From Epiperipatus broadwayi (taxonomy: Eukaryota; Onychophora; Udeonychophora; Euonychophora; Peripatidae): DNA of 64,000 bases. The DNA lies in assembly GCA_028023455.1 (NCBI GenBank), contig JAQFVV010006294.1, positions 4,121,001-4,185,000 on the forward strand. Reading direction: 5' to 3'. Of this stretch, positions 1 to 11,033 are shown one piece after another; position 1 is the stretch's first letter; each line of letters begins with the position of its first letter. Below the pieces are notes generated by a model that saw only the letters and a program-made list of their open reading frames with translations, did no database searches and was not told the DNA's origin. The position numbers and the translations under genes are program-made.

Positions 1-1382
1 AAGAGGGTTTGTTCCCGAAAAAATCTTGTGATGTTGTTTAAGTAAATAAATGTTACCTTAAAAAAAAAAAAGGGAATAAACTCCTTAAGTTCACTAATAA
101 TATTCATTGTTTTATTCATATATGATATGAATAGAACATCTCTTAATACAAAACACTGTTTTACAATAAAAATATTATTCATTAAGGATAATCCTTTAAT
201 ATGAAATATCTTAAACAAAGGGAATTCTCACTGAATCTTACAAAAAAATAATCAATCTCAATGCAAAAAAGTCTGCTTTAAAACTGACAGAAGTTAATTT
301 TTCTTTTGAATGACTGTTATTGAGAATCATTATGCTTTGAAATTGAAGAAGAAGAAAAAAAAATAGAAAATGTCAAAAATTGGCAATTATGTTAGAAAAG
401 TGAAGAAAATATATAAACAGCATATCACTGCAATCACTTTGAACCTAAGAAAAAAATGACTCGGGATCAAAAAGAAGACCATGATGATGCTTTAATAATA
501 GCCAGTTCTGTTCAAAAAGGTTTTCTAGGATATTTTTAATGTTGACAGGTTTATATGATTTTACAACTTTTCCAAATAGAAAGTTCTCTAAACAAGAAAC
601 AAAATGTTTCAGTGGTAAGACAAATATTTTAAACATAAAAATAAGGATGAAATGTAAAAATATTTCTTGATTATAGTGAAGTTAGTGAACCAATTGATTC
701 TAAAAGAGGTAAATACATTATACTTCCAGCAAAAAAAAAAAAAATGGATTTTTTTTTTTCAAATGCGTTGTACAATTTAGTAAAAAAATGTAATCATAAA
801 AACATTTGAAAGTTTGACTATTTATTGACAACTTTATTAAAGAGTGACAAAATGTTACAAATGTTTTCAATAAAAAGAACAATAAAACAGCAACAACAAC
901 AGTTTTCAAATCTTTTTTTATTAAGCTATACAATATAAATGAACTCTATTGCTGTACACATAAATATATTTTTAAATATATTAATACCATTTTTTTTTAG
1001 TATTAAGCTATATGATAATCGTAAAATATATTATTATAAATGTAAGAAGTTTCTACTTGTACAGTCTCATTACATACTGTTTATACAGATGTGTAAAATA
1101 TTCTAATACTATTAAAAATTAAATAATTTAATTTAGCAAAATAAAAAAAAAGGGAGAAAAACATTTTTTTATTAACAACAAATTTACATGGCTTGAACAG
1201 TGAACTAACTTTACTTCTTTGTTCTATCATTTAAATTTAAAAAAAAAAAATCTTCATCATATTATTTAGCAGAAAAGTAACTTGATTCTTTATCATATTG
1301 TTCAAACATGATAATTAAGCTCAAGAGGACTCACAAAAAAAAACCGTTTTTTAAAAAAAAAAATTGCTAACTTTATTGATTA
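1..1382. other. AT-rich non-coding DNA
   Basis: Homopolymer-rich sequence with short meaningless frames. I see no exon, RNA gene or bounded repeat. Confidence 0.5.
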
Positions 1383-1453
1383 CTAATGGGACACAGCTTC
1401 CACTATCTTAGGTATCCAATCTTCTAAGACTTGCTCCACTCGCTCACATGGAG
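1383..1453 (-). CDS. Candidate terminal coding exon (unassigned)
   Basis: Minus-strand block with possible acceptor TTGTAAG|CTCC. A 22-codon frame follows, PCERVEQVLEDWIPKIVEAV then SH and TAG. AATAAA follows 8 bases after the stop. It is acidic, amphipathic and begins with a cysteine, loosely like saposin helix 3. However, it would start in phase 1 whereas every saposin exon here is phase 0, and the polypyrimidine tract is poor. It could be the last exon of the prosaposin-like gene, of another gene, or chance. Confidence 0.25.
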
Positions 1454-1639
1454 CTTACAATATATATATAGGAAATTTTTAATTCAATATCCTTAATGAC
1501 TTGTAATTCAAGCTAAATCCTTTGGAAGTGAGAAATAAAAAAAGCTTAAAATGGAATTCTTATAAGAAGTGAGAAGTAAAATGAAATTATATACTTAATA
1601 CACTAATTGAGCGTGTTTTTGATGTTTCTATAAGAATAT

Positions 1640-2550
1640 CATAATCATAGCATTACAGCCGCAAAGCGAAGGCGACTGGAAATTTAAAATATATGTAAAG
1701 GGGGGAAGCAGATTTTTTGTTTATAGCGTTGGCATTGTTGGCAACATCGTCAAACTTCTTTTACCTTGCGTTTTGCATCATTGCATCCTAAACATACCAC
1801 AATTGCCATTGTAGGTACAAAGGAATGGGAGTTTATTTTCATGATCTAAAAATATGAATTTATGGTCAGAGTTGTTCTTAGCTTCTTATACAGATACTGG
1901 TGCTTGTTGTCAAGCTAGCATAGGATTCTCCAAAATAAACTGCATTGCAGTTAGCGTGATTGCACAAGATCTTGTATACAATTTGGGGGGTTTGTTTGGG
2001 AGGCAGTTTGTCTTTGGAGCTATTAAGGAGTTTGGAGTATGAGGGTTGAAAAGCTAATTCTGTAAGTTTCTGAGCAAACCTTGTTTATACTTCTTAGCAC
2101 ACTGTGTATATAAGACAGTAAAATCTAGGATTTAAAGTCTATTGGGGTGGGTTTAGATTTGATTTTAATATAAAATCTTTTAACAATATTGACCTGTATT
2201 TATATACAAACTGGCATTAAATCCTTGATGTAATTTTTAATGTTGGTTTTTCGATCTGATTCGAATTTGCACAAACTGTAGGTTTCTGTGTAGAAATGCT
2301 TTGAAGCCTGCAAATTGGATGTTGTTGATTCTAGGCGTATTATGCCTTTAATATGGACAGGCTTTATTTATTATTTTTGTAATTTAGTTAATTGTTATCT
2401 CTCTGAATGTACAGATCAAAAAACTTTATATCTTTGAGAGTGTCTTCATGCTCGATGGTCCGGCTTAATAATGATGTGTGTCCTAACTCATGTTTTATAT
2501 TATTGATTTGAGGTTCGAGAACACAAATAAAAATGTCATCGTTGTGACAC
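1640..2550. repeat. GC-richer block, possible decayed LTR-type element
   Basis: Base composition rises against the surroundings. A purine tract AAAGGGGGGAAG lies at about 1,697-1,708. On the minus strand a TGTGTTTGGTGTCACAACG start near 2,560 looks like an LTR edge. A 62-codon plus frame (1,854-2,042) matches nothing I know. No second LTR was found. Confidence 0.25.
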
Positions 2551-3184
2551 CAAACACATATATGAAGGGTTTAAAATCATCAGTTATGATTTTTTGCAAA
2601 AATAGATTATTTGTTGTCAAAGAAAAGAAAGATTGAAAGAATACTATAACAAAGAGTTTACTGTAAATGCTTTCAAAATATTTTTTTTCAAAGACAAAAA
2701 AAAAAATACTGAAACTTTTTTAAAAAAACAATTCTGTAACTTACATTTATATATTTTAACAAAAACTACAATTATTTACAAAATTAAGTTCTATTTCCCT
2801 GCATTAAGTATTTTATAAAATGCAACTTTTTTTCTTTAATATATATTTAATTTGCATCAGAACAAGTTTATTGTTAAATAAATAATTATTATATTTTTTC
2901 AGAATACTACACAGATACTTTTTCTATGAGATTTTTAAAGTTTGTGCTTAGTTGCTTATTAACAATTTACATTAGGGAATTTTAATGAACTATATCTTGG
3001 TATTATTTCTGTTTTACCATATTGTTTTATATTTATCTTATATATAAAATCCCTAAATGTTTGTCTGTAATGCTGTCACAGGATATTCAAGTTAAACGTT
3101 TCTTTGTTAGAGGGCGCATTTTTCAATGAAAAGGATAATTATTTGTTCCGCCATTAATAAACCGCAATTTTTTTACGAAACATT

Positions 3185-3650
3185 TTATGCATAGGAAATA
3201 ATTTGTTAAAGCAAATGATTAAAAAAAACTATTACAAAAACGACATCCTTTCCGTAGGTTAGATACATTTCTGGATTCTAAAAAAATATCATATTGGAAT
3301 AAAACTTTTTAAAGAAAAAAATACTCTGAAAAAAATCAGTACATGTGCTTAACTACAGTATAAAAATGAATAAGTATAGTATTTAAATCATGAAGAAAAT
3401 GAGATTACAGTACATAAATTCATGTTTGAAATGTGATATTTAGGAATGGAAAAAAAATAGATGCTATGGTCCTGTATACATTTAGTTTTGGCTAGTGTAT
3501 AATTGAAGTCATGTAGCTTGATATTGCATTATTCATGGCTCCACAGTAATACCATGCATGATTGAAATTTGTTAAAGCAACCAATTAAAAAAAAAAACTA
3601 TTACAAAAATGACAGCTTTTCCATAGTCTGGGGTACATATGCTGGTATTG
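3185..3650. repeat. Two direct copies of a ~90-bp repeat
   Basis: Copies at about 3,203-3,265 and 3,568-3,632 share ATTTGTTAAAGCAA, a poly-A tract, CTATTACAAAAA and GACA..CTTTCC.TAG. An element edge at 3,035-3,120 (TTATATATAAAATCCC then AAATGTTTGTCTGTAATG) resembles Helitron 5' ends, but no 3' end was found. Confidence 0.4.
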
Positions 3651-4124
3651 ATTAGAAAACTGCTAATTATGTGACACTCATCACCTAAAATATTATTGGA
3701 AGTACAATATTTCAAATGATATAAACTTGAGAATAATAAAAGCTTTGGAAAAAAAGGGTTTTTCATATAATAATTCTCTGGAAATATGATCAATAAAGAG
3801 ATGTATTAATACATCACAGTGTTAATTCTTTAACTGACAAGATACTTTGTGAAAATGAAATACAAGCTCTCACATATGCATTCATTATTATAAGAATTAG
3901 TTGAAGATCCTAGTTATACTCATGTGAAAATTCTATATTTCAGTTATAATTTTTATCAATATATGAAAAAACAGAAATAAAATGCATTTGTGTGATATAG
4001 CAAAAATAAATTTGGCAGAAAAAGTGTCTTATATTATCTACAGTTTAATAATTTTTCTTTTGTTTTACTTATACTGTGTATTATTGAAATACAAGTATAA
4101 TGTATATACTTAACCTATATGTAG

Positions 4125-4780
4125 TTAAAGGGGATTTGAACCCAGACTTTTAAGCTCCCTACTGTCATCCACCCTATCCAGTATAACCAATACACATGAC
4201 CACATGCATATGAAAAAAATAAATGTTCTTCAGTATACATTTTTCATGCTGAACCAGCACTCATCGGATGGTGTGGATCATCATCTCCAACACATATATA
4301 TAATCAGTGTTCAGTTTATATAAGATAGCAAATCTACAGTCTTTAATGAATAGGCTTCAATTCTCTCCATTCTCACTGAAAATCTAATGATGGAATGCTC
4401 AAAGCCCTTGATGATGCCAATATTATAATCATATCCATTAACTTAAGATCAACATGGGTATGACTATAATATTGGCATCAAGGGCTTTGAGCATTCCATC
4501 ATCAGATTTTCAGTGATATGGATGACTGAAGAGTTGGAGAGGATTGAAGCCTGTCCATTGGAGTGTGTAATTTGCTATCTTAATATAAATTGAGCACGGA
4601 TTATATATATGTGTGGGGGAGATGATCGTCTGGATCAACTGGATGAATGCTGATTCAGAATAAAATATGTATATTGGAGATCATTTATCTTTCTCACATG
4701 TATGTGGCATGTGTATTGATTATACTGGATAGAGTGGAAAGTAGGGAGTTTGAAAGTCTGGGTTCAAATCCCCTTTAATT
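4125..4780. repeat. Long fold-back repeat with tRNA-like ends (F1)
   Basis: Left arm 4,125-4,437 and right arm 4,455-4,780 are inverted copies around a loop of about 16 bp. Outer ends read TTAAAGGGGATTTGAACCC on both sides. The right arm reads CTGGATAGAGTGG, then GGTTCAAATCC: degenerate A box plus good B box of a tRNA-derived SINE. Inner parts carry the GCTGAACCAGCACTCATC core shared with 18.8 kb and 20.0 kb. Confidence 0.85.
4242..4267 (-). ncRNA. Hammerhead-like core in F1, one base off
   Basis: On the minus strand CCGATGA, GTGCTG-GTT-CAGCAT, GAAA. Compared with the exact core at 20,009-20,034 it has C for the invariant U4 and one G-U pair in stem II, so it is probably inactive. Confidence 0.45.
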
Positions 4781-4904
4781 AAAATGTTTAATAAATATTT
4801 TATAAATAAATAACATGTACATTTTTGTTTTTATACATAATTTGAGCTAGAAAGTATGCAATTTTATAGCATTATCTTTACTAACTATATTTTATATACA
4901 ATAT

Positions 4905-5230
4905 ATTGTAACTGTCTGGACGATGTTGGAAGAGAGGGTCGCATCTGACTACAGTCGGACCTGGGGTCTTTGGTAGGATGCTGGCGCCAACGCGATATAG
5001 CACATAACCTATGATGTACCCATCTCCAATAGACCAGCTCAACACTCATTTATTAAATCTAGATGCAATTTGGGTTAGTTCATCTACACCTCACCCCTTC
5101 TTTCAGTTCCATTATGCCTCAGTATTCGAACTCAGGGAGAATTCGCCTTTGACTCCATTAACAGGGATGTACCTATGCAGATTGATAATTAGACTACCTT
5201 ATAAAAGTATGTGTGTGAATATATAAGGTA
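4905..5230 (-). repeat. GC-richer SINE-like fragment
   Basis: 4,915-5,000 is unusually GC-rich for the window. Minus-strand 5,095-5,210 reads like a tRNA-derived unit with a B-box-like GAGTTCGAATAC near 5,120. No clear target duplication. Confidence 0.4.
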
Positions 5231-5480
5231 TTGGCTGTATTGATGAATGCAACAATCGATTTAATAAACCAAAAAGACTATATCAATTCAACAGATTTTA
5301 TAACATTTATTTTAAACAAAGAAAAAAAATGATAACACTAAAGATTTAAATAAATCCGTAAGTTTAAACTGTACACCCAGGTCTCGTTTTATGCGGATTT
5401 ATTTAATGCGATTTTGAAATTATGTGATTCATGTTTCTTCTTAATATCTTTGTATGCGGTTTTCTTTTATGTAATAAAAA

Positions 5481-5601
5481 TTATTAGATCAGAAGTCAAG
5501 CTCCGATAATGCGCTATTACTTTAAATATTATAAATTTCGCTTCACTCACGTCATATTTAAAGTAATAGCGCATTATCGGAGTTCGACTTGCATCTAATA
5601 A
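5481..5601. repeat. Near-perfect hairpin, 48-bp arms
   Basis: TCCGATAATGCGCTATTACT and its inverse form the core of 48-bp arms around a loop of about 25 bp, inside the pogo-like element. Confidence 0.9.
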
Positions 5602-5877
5602 TTTCAATATTTTCAACGCTTTATAATAGTAGGTGTAATAGATTTTATGCAATAAAGAAGTTCATAATTCACTTAAAATCAGAATTTCCCCATTTTATAT
5701 ACACACATTAAATTTTACAAGACTATAATGTAAATCTGTTCAAACGTTATAGATGAAAAATACTATGTATGTTGTTGTTTTTGCATTTTAAATCACGTTC
5801 TATTTTTGCTTTTTATAAAGAGTACTTAATCAATCAATCATTTAGTGTCCGCAAGTTTATTTTTAAAAGGTGAGTAA

Positions 5878-6085
5878 CAGTGGTGGGCACAATTAAATTT
5901 GACAATTAAGATCTGATTTTTAATTGTAATTAACAATTTAAAAATTACACAACGTGATCTGACATTAAGGTGATGTGAAACGATGAAATTTCATTTTTAA
6001 ACGGAATTGAAAATTAAAAAATTAAAGATAAAAATAAAAATTTAATTTTTAATTGTTAGTTTTAATGAAATTTTGCCTAACAGTG
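5878..6085. mobile_element. hAT-type MITE nested in the pogo-like element
   Basis: Ends CAGTGGTGGGCACAATT and (inverted) CACTGTTAGGCAAAATT, 208 bp apart, in the CAGTG...GGCA style of hAT termini. Flanking 8-mers GTGAGTAA and GTTGAGTC agree at 5 of 8 positions, consistent with an aged 8-bp target duplication. Confidence 0.45.
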
Positions 6086-6677
6086 GTTGAGTCTGTGTCT
6101 TTTTATTATTATAAGTCTAAGTTCTTATTTTTATTTTAAACTTTTAGTTTACTCTAACGGAGACACAAAAAAAACACCCCAAAAAATGAATTTCTTTGGA
6201 AACAAAAATTTCAATTTTAGATCGCTAAAATGTTTTAGTTGTATTTCCTCTTAACTTCATTTAAGGAGAAGCTACAGCACCTCACAACACATCACATCAT
6301 GACAAATCTGATGTCTCAAATAGCGATAATGATTAAAATACCGTACATGTATGAAAAAAATATAAATTACGCATAAAAATATATTGTTTTGAATAAAATT
6401 AAATACTGTAGTTAATAAAAAAAGTAAAAAAAGTTTGTCTTGTATCAATTTTCAAATTTGAAATTTTTAATTAGTCATATTTTATTTTCTTATTATTTTT
6501 TTTTTTTATGCGAATTTTAAAGTAATTTTACGTTGTTACTTTGCTTTTATGCGATTTTTGGAAAACTACAATACGTATCCCCATTTTTCAAGGTAAGTTA
6601 AGTCTATTTTTGTGCGATTTCTTTTGTGCGCATTTTCTGAGGAACCTATCTACCGCATAAAACAAGACCCAGGTGTA

Positions 6678-8413
6678 TTTACAAATATAGATATAAAAAA
6701 ATTAAATATGTACATGTAGTTTAGATGTCAATGATGAGTATCTATCATATCAATAATTTAATAATCTACAGTTACCAAACCCATGTCCCAAAGATAGATA
6801 TCCATGTTAACGACATCATCATATACAAGGTGAAAAGAGAAAAGAAAATTCAATAATATCATTTTAACGAATTCGAATCTAACTGGCTAAATTATATTTA
6901 CATTTAATACATATTAGTCACAGTCCGATTCTATTTATTGCAAATTGATTTGTATGAAGACCCCCTCCTTTACAAAGTCATATGTAACTCCTACTATGAT
7001 AAAAAAAAATTTATTCAGAGGATTAATTGTTCATACTGAACAATATCTAAGGTAACGACGCTTAGTTAAACAAATAAACAACAAATAACTTTGTTCTGTC
7101 AAAGTGTGCGTAATAAATATTCTATAAGTAAAATTCTTACCACCAGTCCCAAAACATTGAATTGGGGTGTTTATGTGCCTGAGTGATAAGAATGAAATAA
7201 TAATAATAAAAATAACAGTGCATACATAGGTGTTTAAAAATAAAAAATTCATAATATATAACAAACATAATTTTCTTAAATCAATTCAATTAAATTAGAT
7301 CTGTGAGTCAACAGAGTCCTTACATAAATCACAGTTCATATGTTTTAAACAATTTCCTCCATGCAAGTATAGATCGCTCATCACTGCTCCTGAATAGCAC
7401 ATTCTGGACAACTCTGCATCGGCCATCTGTTGTTTTTCTCCGAATAATGCAAGACATTTCACGCTGGGCGAAAAATAGTCTATTAGTCATTTTGAAGTAG
7501 ACAATATGCATATTTAGACTTTCGTGGTTAGAAGATCAATGAGCCCACCGACGACAACTCCTTTAGCCAGACCACATTGTATTAATTCAATATATAAAAG
7601 TTTAAAATTAATTGCAGTTCGCAGTTAAAGAAAGAAAACTTTATACGCAGTAAAAATCAAATTATTCAACCATTTGCTATGTTGGCTATATATATATATA
7701 TACTTTTCTTCTGAATTCACAATTGATTAGATGTTTTGTTTTAATTTCTCTCCTGTTCTTTCAGAAGTTTAAAACGATTTTCTAGGAATTCATCCTATTG
7801 TTCAAATTAACTTGCTTATTCTATTTATATTAAAAGTTATTATAATTTCTTCTAATCTCGTGCTAAAATTACATTTATAAAATTAATATATTTGAACAAA
7901 AGTGTCCATTTTATATGGTGTTCAAAACCTCTTGTTTGAACGAAGTTACTTTTCTATAGCAAACATAGAATTTTGAAGAAGAAAGGTTCGGAATCACATT
8001 TGCTTTTTATAGTCAGTGTCGTTTCACTTTCTTTGTATATGAAATCTTTCATTTCCTTTTTATTGCTGTATGTGTCTATTGTTATGTAGATATTATCACG
8101 ATAATCGTTTCAAGAAATTGTGTAACATATTATTATTCCATTCTTATACTAAGTTGCTTGATAAAGTACTTGATCCTTACCATGGCTAAACTATTCTAGC
8201 CTGCGTCATTGTTTTATTCACATTTATGACGTACAACACATTTAGCACAAATTAAGTGTTGTCACATATATATATTTGTAGTAATTCTCTTAATGTTTAA
8301 TCTTAATCATTTTAATAATTGGGTTTTTCTTCACTTCATATATATATGTAATATCTGGTTAGACGTGACTCATTATTAAGTTACTTAATAAAGTATTGAT
8401 ATGTTATACCTAT
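6678..8413. other. Non-coding stretch with one moderately complex block
   Basis: Mostly AT-rich. 7,300-7,575 is less simple and has a 60-codon minus frame; another minus frame there has a CxxC (CDLCKDS) as in decayed transposases, but I cannot assign it. Nothing else is supported. Confidence 0.4.
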
Positions 8414-9588
8414 TGTAACGGGCACATACGCCGTTATATTATTTTTCTAAAATAAAAGTTTGCAAATAAAAACTTCTTTTTTAAGAATTAAAAATTGAAA
8501 GCTAACAATCGTCTAAACTCTAATATATAAAATCGCACAGATGAAAAATTACTAAAAGAAAACTTTACTAAAAAAAAAAGAAAGTTTTAAAACTAAATAT
8601 TAAGAAAACGACTTAAAAGATTTAAAGATAGAAAACAATGTACAATAATTTAATTAATTCTATTGTATAAAATGGAAATGATTATTTTAATTAGTAAAAG
8701 TAAACTAGCCCTTGAGCATTCCAAAATGTAGAAGTAAAGGTCAGATAGAAGAGAAAAAACAGTAGAAACTAATAGCCAATAAAAGAAATCCCTCAGGAAA
8801 TGGACTTCAACGAAAAGACCATCACCATCGTCATGACGTAATATCCACTGAATCCAAAATTATAATATAAAAGAAAAAGTTTGGAAATAAATTTTAGTGA
8901 GTGAAGAAAGAGCTGGGAGAGAAGATAGAGATGTGACTATATGTTTTAGTGTGGAGAGAGTTGAAGGAGAAGGGATTAAAAAGACGCACACTTCAATGCC
9001 TTCAATTTTGCTAAAAGGAAAGAGAAATGACATTGTTTTTCTTAATTGAGGACCACAGGACATCGGGGGAATTAACGCTGGCTCCAAATGGCAAGTAAAT
9101 GCTAAGCACGGATTTTTAAAACAGTAAGAGCTCTAACTAATGAACTTTAATTGAAAAAAAAGAAACTTTTCCAGTATGTTTAAACCGTAAGAACTTTATG
9201 AACTCTAATAAGCTTTAACTATAATTCTAAAATTCCAGTATTTGATAAGAATAAGAACTTTAATTCTAAAACTTGTTCCCTATTTTATAGAAATAGAATC
9301 CTATCTGACCAACGTAAATTATTAATAATTAATTATATTTGATGTATTTTTTGTTCTTTTAAGTTTTATTATGATTTTTGTTTTTTCGTTAAACTAATTA
9401 ATAAAGTAATAAATTTAAGGTGTGAATAGCTGCATAGATTTGTAAAGTTATATATGTTAGTTTAATTGAGGGTAATCTTAGGTTATTTGTTTCGTAGTTA
9501 AATTGGGTCAATGGATTGGATATATTGGTGTAATTAGTAGATGTAGAATGAGATTTGCTACGTGCAGGATCGTATATTACGCCACACA
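8414..9588 (-). repeat. LTR of an LTR retrotransposon (3' LTR, minus orientation)
   Basis: On the minus strand a polypurine tract (AAAAAGGGGG) is followed at once by TGTGTGGCGTAATATACG. The unit ends GTGCCCGTTACA at 8,414, so it runs TG...CA over 1,175 bp. 9,589-9,930 would be the adjoining internal end. A diverged inverted copy of 9,400-9,930 lies at 38,880-39,490. The partner 5' LTR is not visible. Confidence 0.5.
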
Positions 9589-10155
9589 CCCCCTTTTTGC
9601 CTATGGAATGGGATAGTAAGACGGAAAACACAGTCCCTTCCTATGGAGTTTTTTTTTTTATTGCTCTTCTCGTCAGACAGACGTAGTATTCCTGTCTGGA
9701 TGAGAGTCAATGTCTTCTATTAACCATGCTGTTCAGATGTGCATTCCTGACGGTGTGGTATTTGTGCTGTCGTATTCGTGCTGAATTGAATACATAGATA
9801 TATCAGATAGATTGGCGTTGGTTTGACTGCGAACTTTTGGCCTAAGGTTAAATAAGGGATAGAATATTTTCTTTTCAAATGCAATCTATGTAGTCTATTC
9901 ATACTCGACACTCTAATAAATATTAAACTCATCTGTGTGAACTTTTAAAATAAAATAAAAACAGTTAAATTGTAAATTAAAATCTAAAGTAAAATAAGTT
10001 ATAATGTTTTGTAAAAAATAAAAGTTAGACTAAAATAATAATGCTAAATTTTATATATATTAAATAAATGTTTGTGTGTGTTATTACTGGCAGTGGCTTC
10101 TTTTATTTTTGTTAATATTGAAAAAAATATTTTAAGAATTCATATTTTATAAATC

Positions 10156-10330
10156 TCTACTTCTCTGCTGAGCTAGTGGCATTGGGCTAACGGTCTAAAT
10201 ATATAAAATAAATTTTTTTTTAACTTATGTATCTGCCTACTCTATAAATTTTCCAGGTTCAAATGCCTAGTGGCGCCCTGTATGGCAGATACGGTAAGAC
10301 TCCCATTCTTTCAGATCATTATACTACATA
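10156..10330 (+). repeat. tRNA-derived SINE-like unit
   Basis: GCTAGTGGCATTGGGCTAACGG, then CCAGGTTCAAATGCC with a good B box. An AT-rich insert separates the boxes, so this is not a functional tRNA gene. Confidence 0.5.
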
Positions 10331-11033
10331 TATGTGCATATCTTGACTCAGATTTGATAAGCAGTAAATTAGAACATATATTTCATATGCTGGCAAAATT
10401 TATTAGTCTAGTCAGACATAAATCTTGATTGGACATAACCTAACATTACAGGTAGTTAAAGGTTGGTGTGGGTGTGATTATAAGTCACCCTCACAATATA
10501 TATTTTTTATGAATAATGTAAAAAAAAAAATATTTTTTATTTTTATTATCTATATGATTTTAAAAATATTATTTTTTAATTTATATTTTATCATTTCTGA
10601 AAGTAAAAATTTGTAGTGTTCCTTAAATTAATTTTACTGTTAGCATATACCCACACTGAATATAAAAAATTTATTAGAAAAAAAATTCCTTTTTGAAAAA
10701 TAACAAAAATACATAATTAGGAATTAAAGATTTACAAGTTTTCCAACTTACACATAAACCAGATTGTGAACTATTTTAAGTAGGAAACAGCTTGCAATGA
10801 TGGTATAATTCTGTTGTACATCTCCTCTTTTGTTAAACAAAAAAAAAATGTTTAAGATTGTTAATAGTACTACAGATTAACACAGTTAGATCTATTGTAA
10901 TTATTATGAAAATTATAACATTCAGTTCCATTCTGTAATTACAGCTAAATGGGTATTTCTAGCTATTTCCTTCTTCTGACAATGAACTGGAAGTTGCATA
11001 TAGTAAAAGTACTTATTTTATTATCATCAGTGA

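Larger units (their letters stand above)
5374..6675. mobile_element. pogo/Tigger-like non-autonomous DNA transposon
   Basis: Terminal inverted repeats CACCCAGGTCTCGTTTTATG (left) and CACCTGGGTCTTGTTTTATG (right, inverted), flanked by TA on both sides (5,372-5,373 and 6,676-6,677). TA target duplication plus CTCGTTTTATGCGG-type ends fit the Tc1/mariner superfamily, pogo/Tigger branch. No transposase frame. A LINE 3'-end fragment (6,240-6,310), a perfect hairpin and a hAT MITE lie inside. Confidence 0.65.

Noticed and set aside
1777-1799. 23-bp micro-exon candidate on the minus strand (TTTAG|GATG...CAAG|GTAA)
   Set aside because: Too short and no neighbouring exon in a matching phase.
7137-7174. 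Splice-like 38-bp minus block (CACTCAG|G... GGTG|GTAAG)
   Set aside because: Good splice signals, but 38 bp breaks the phase-0 pattern and the peptide (HINTPIQCFGTG) does not match a saposin part.
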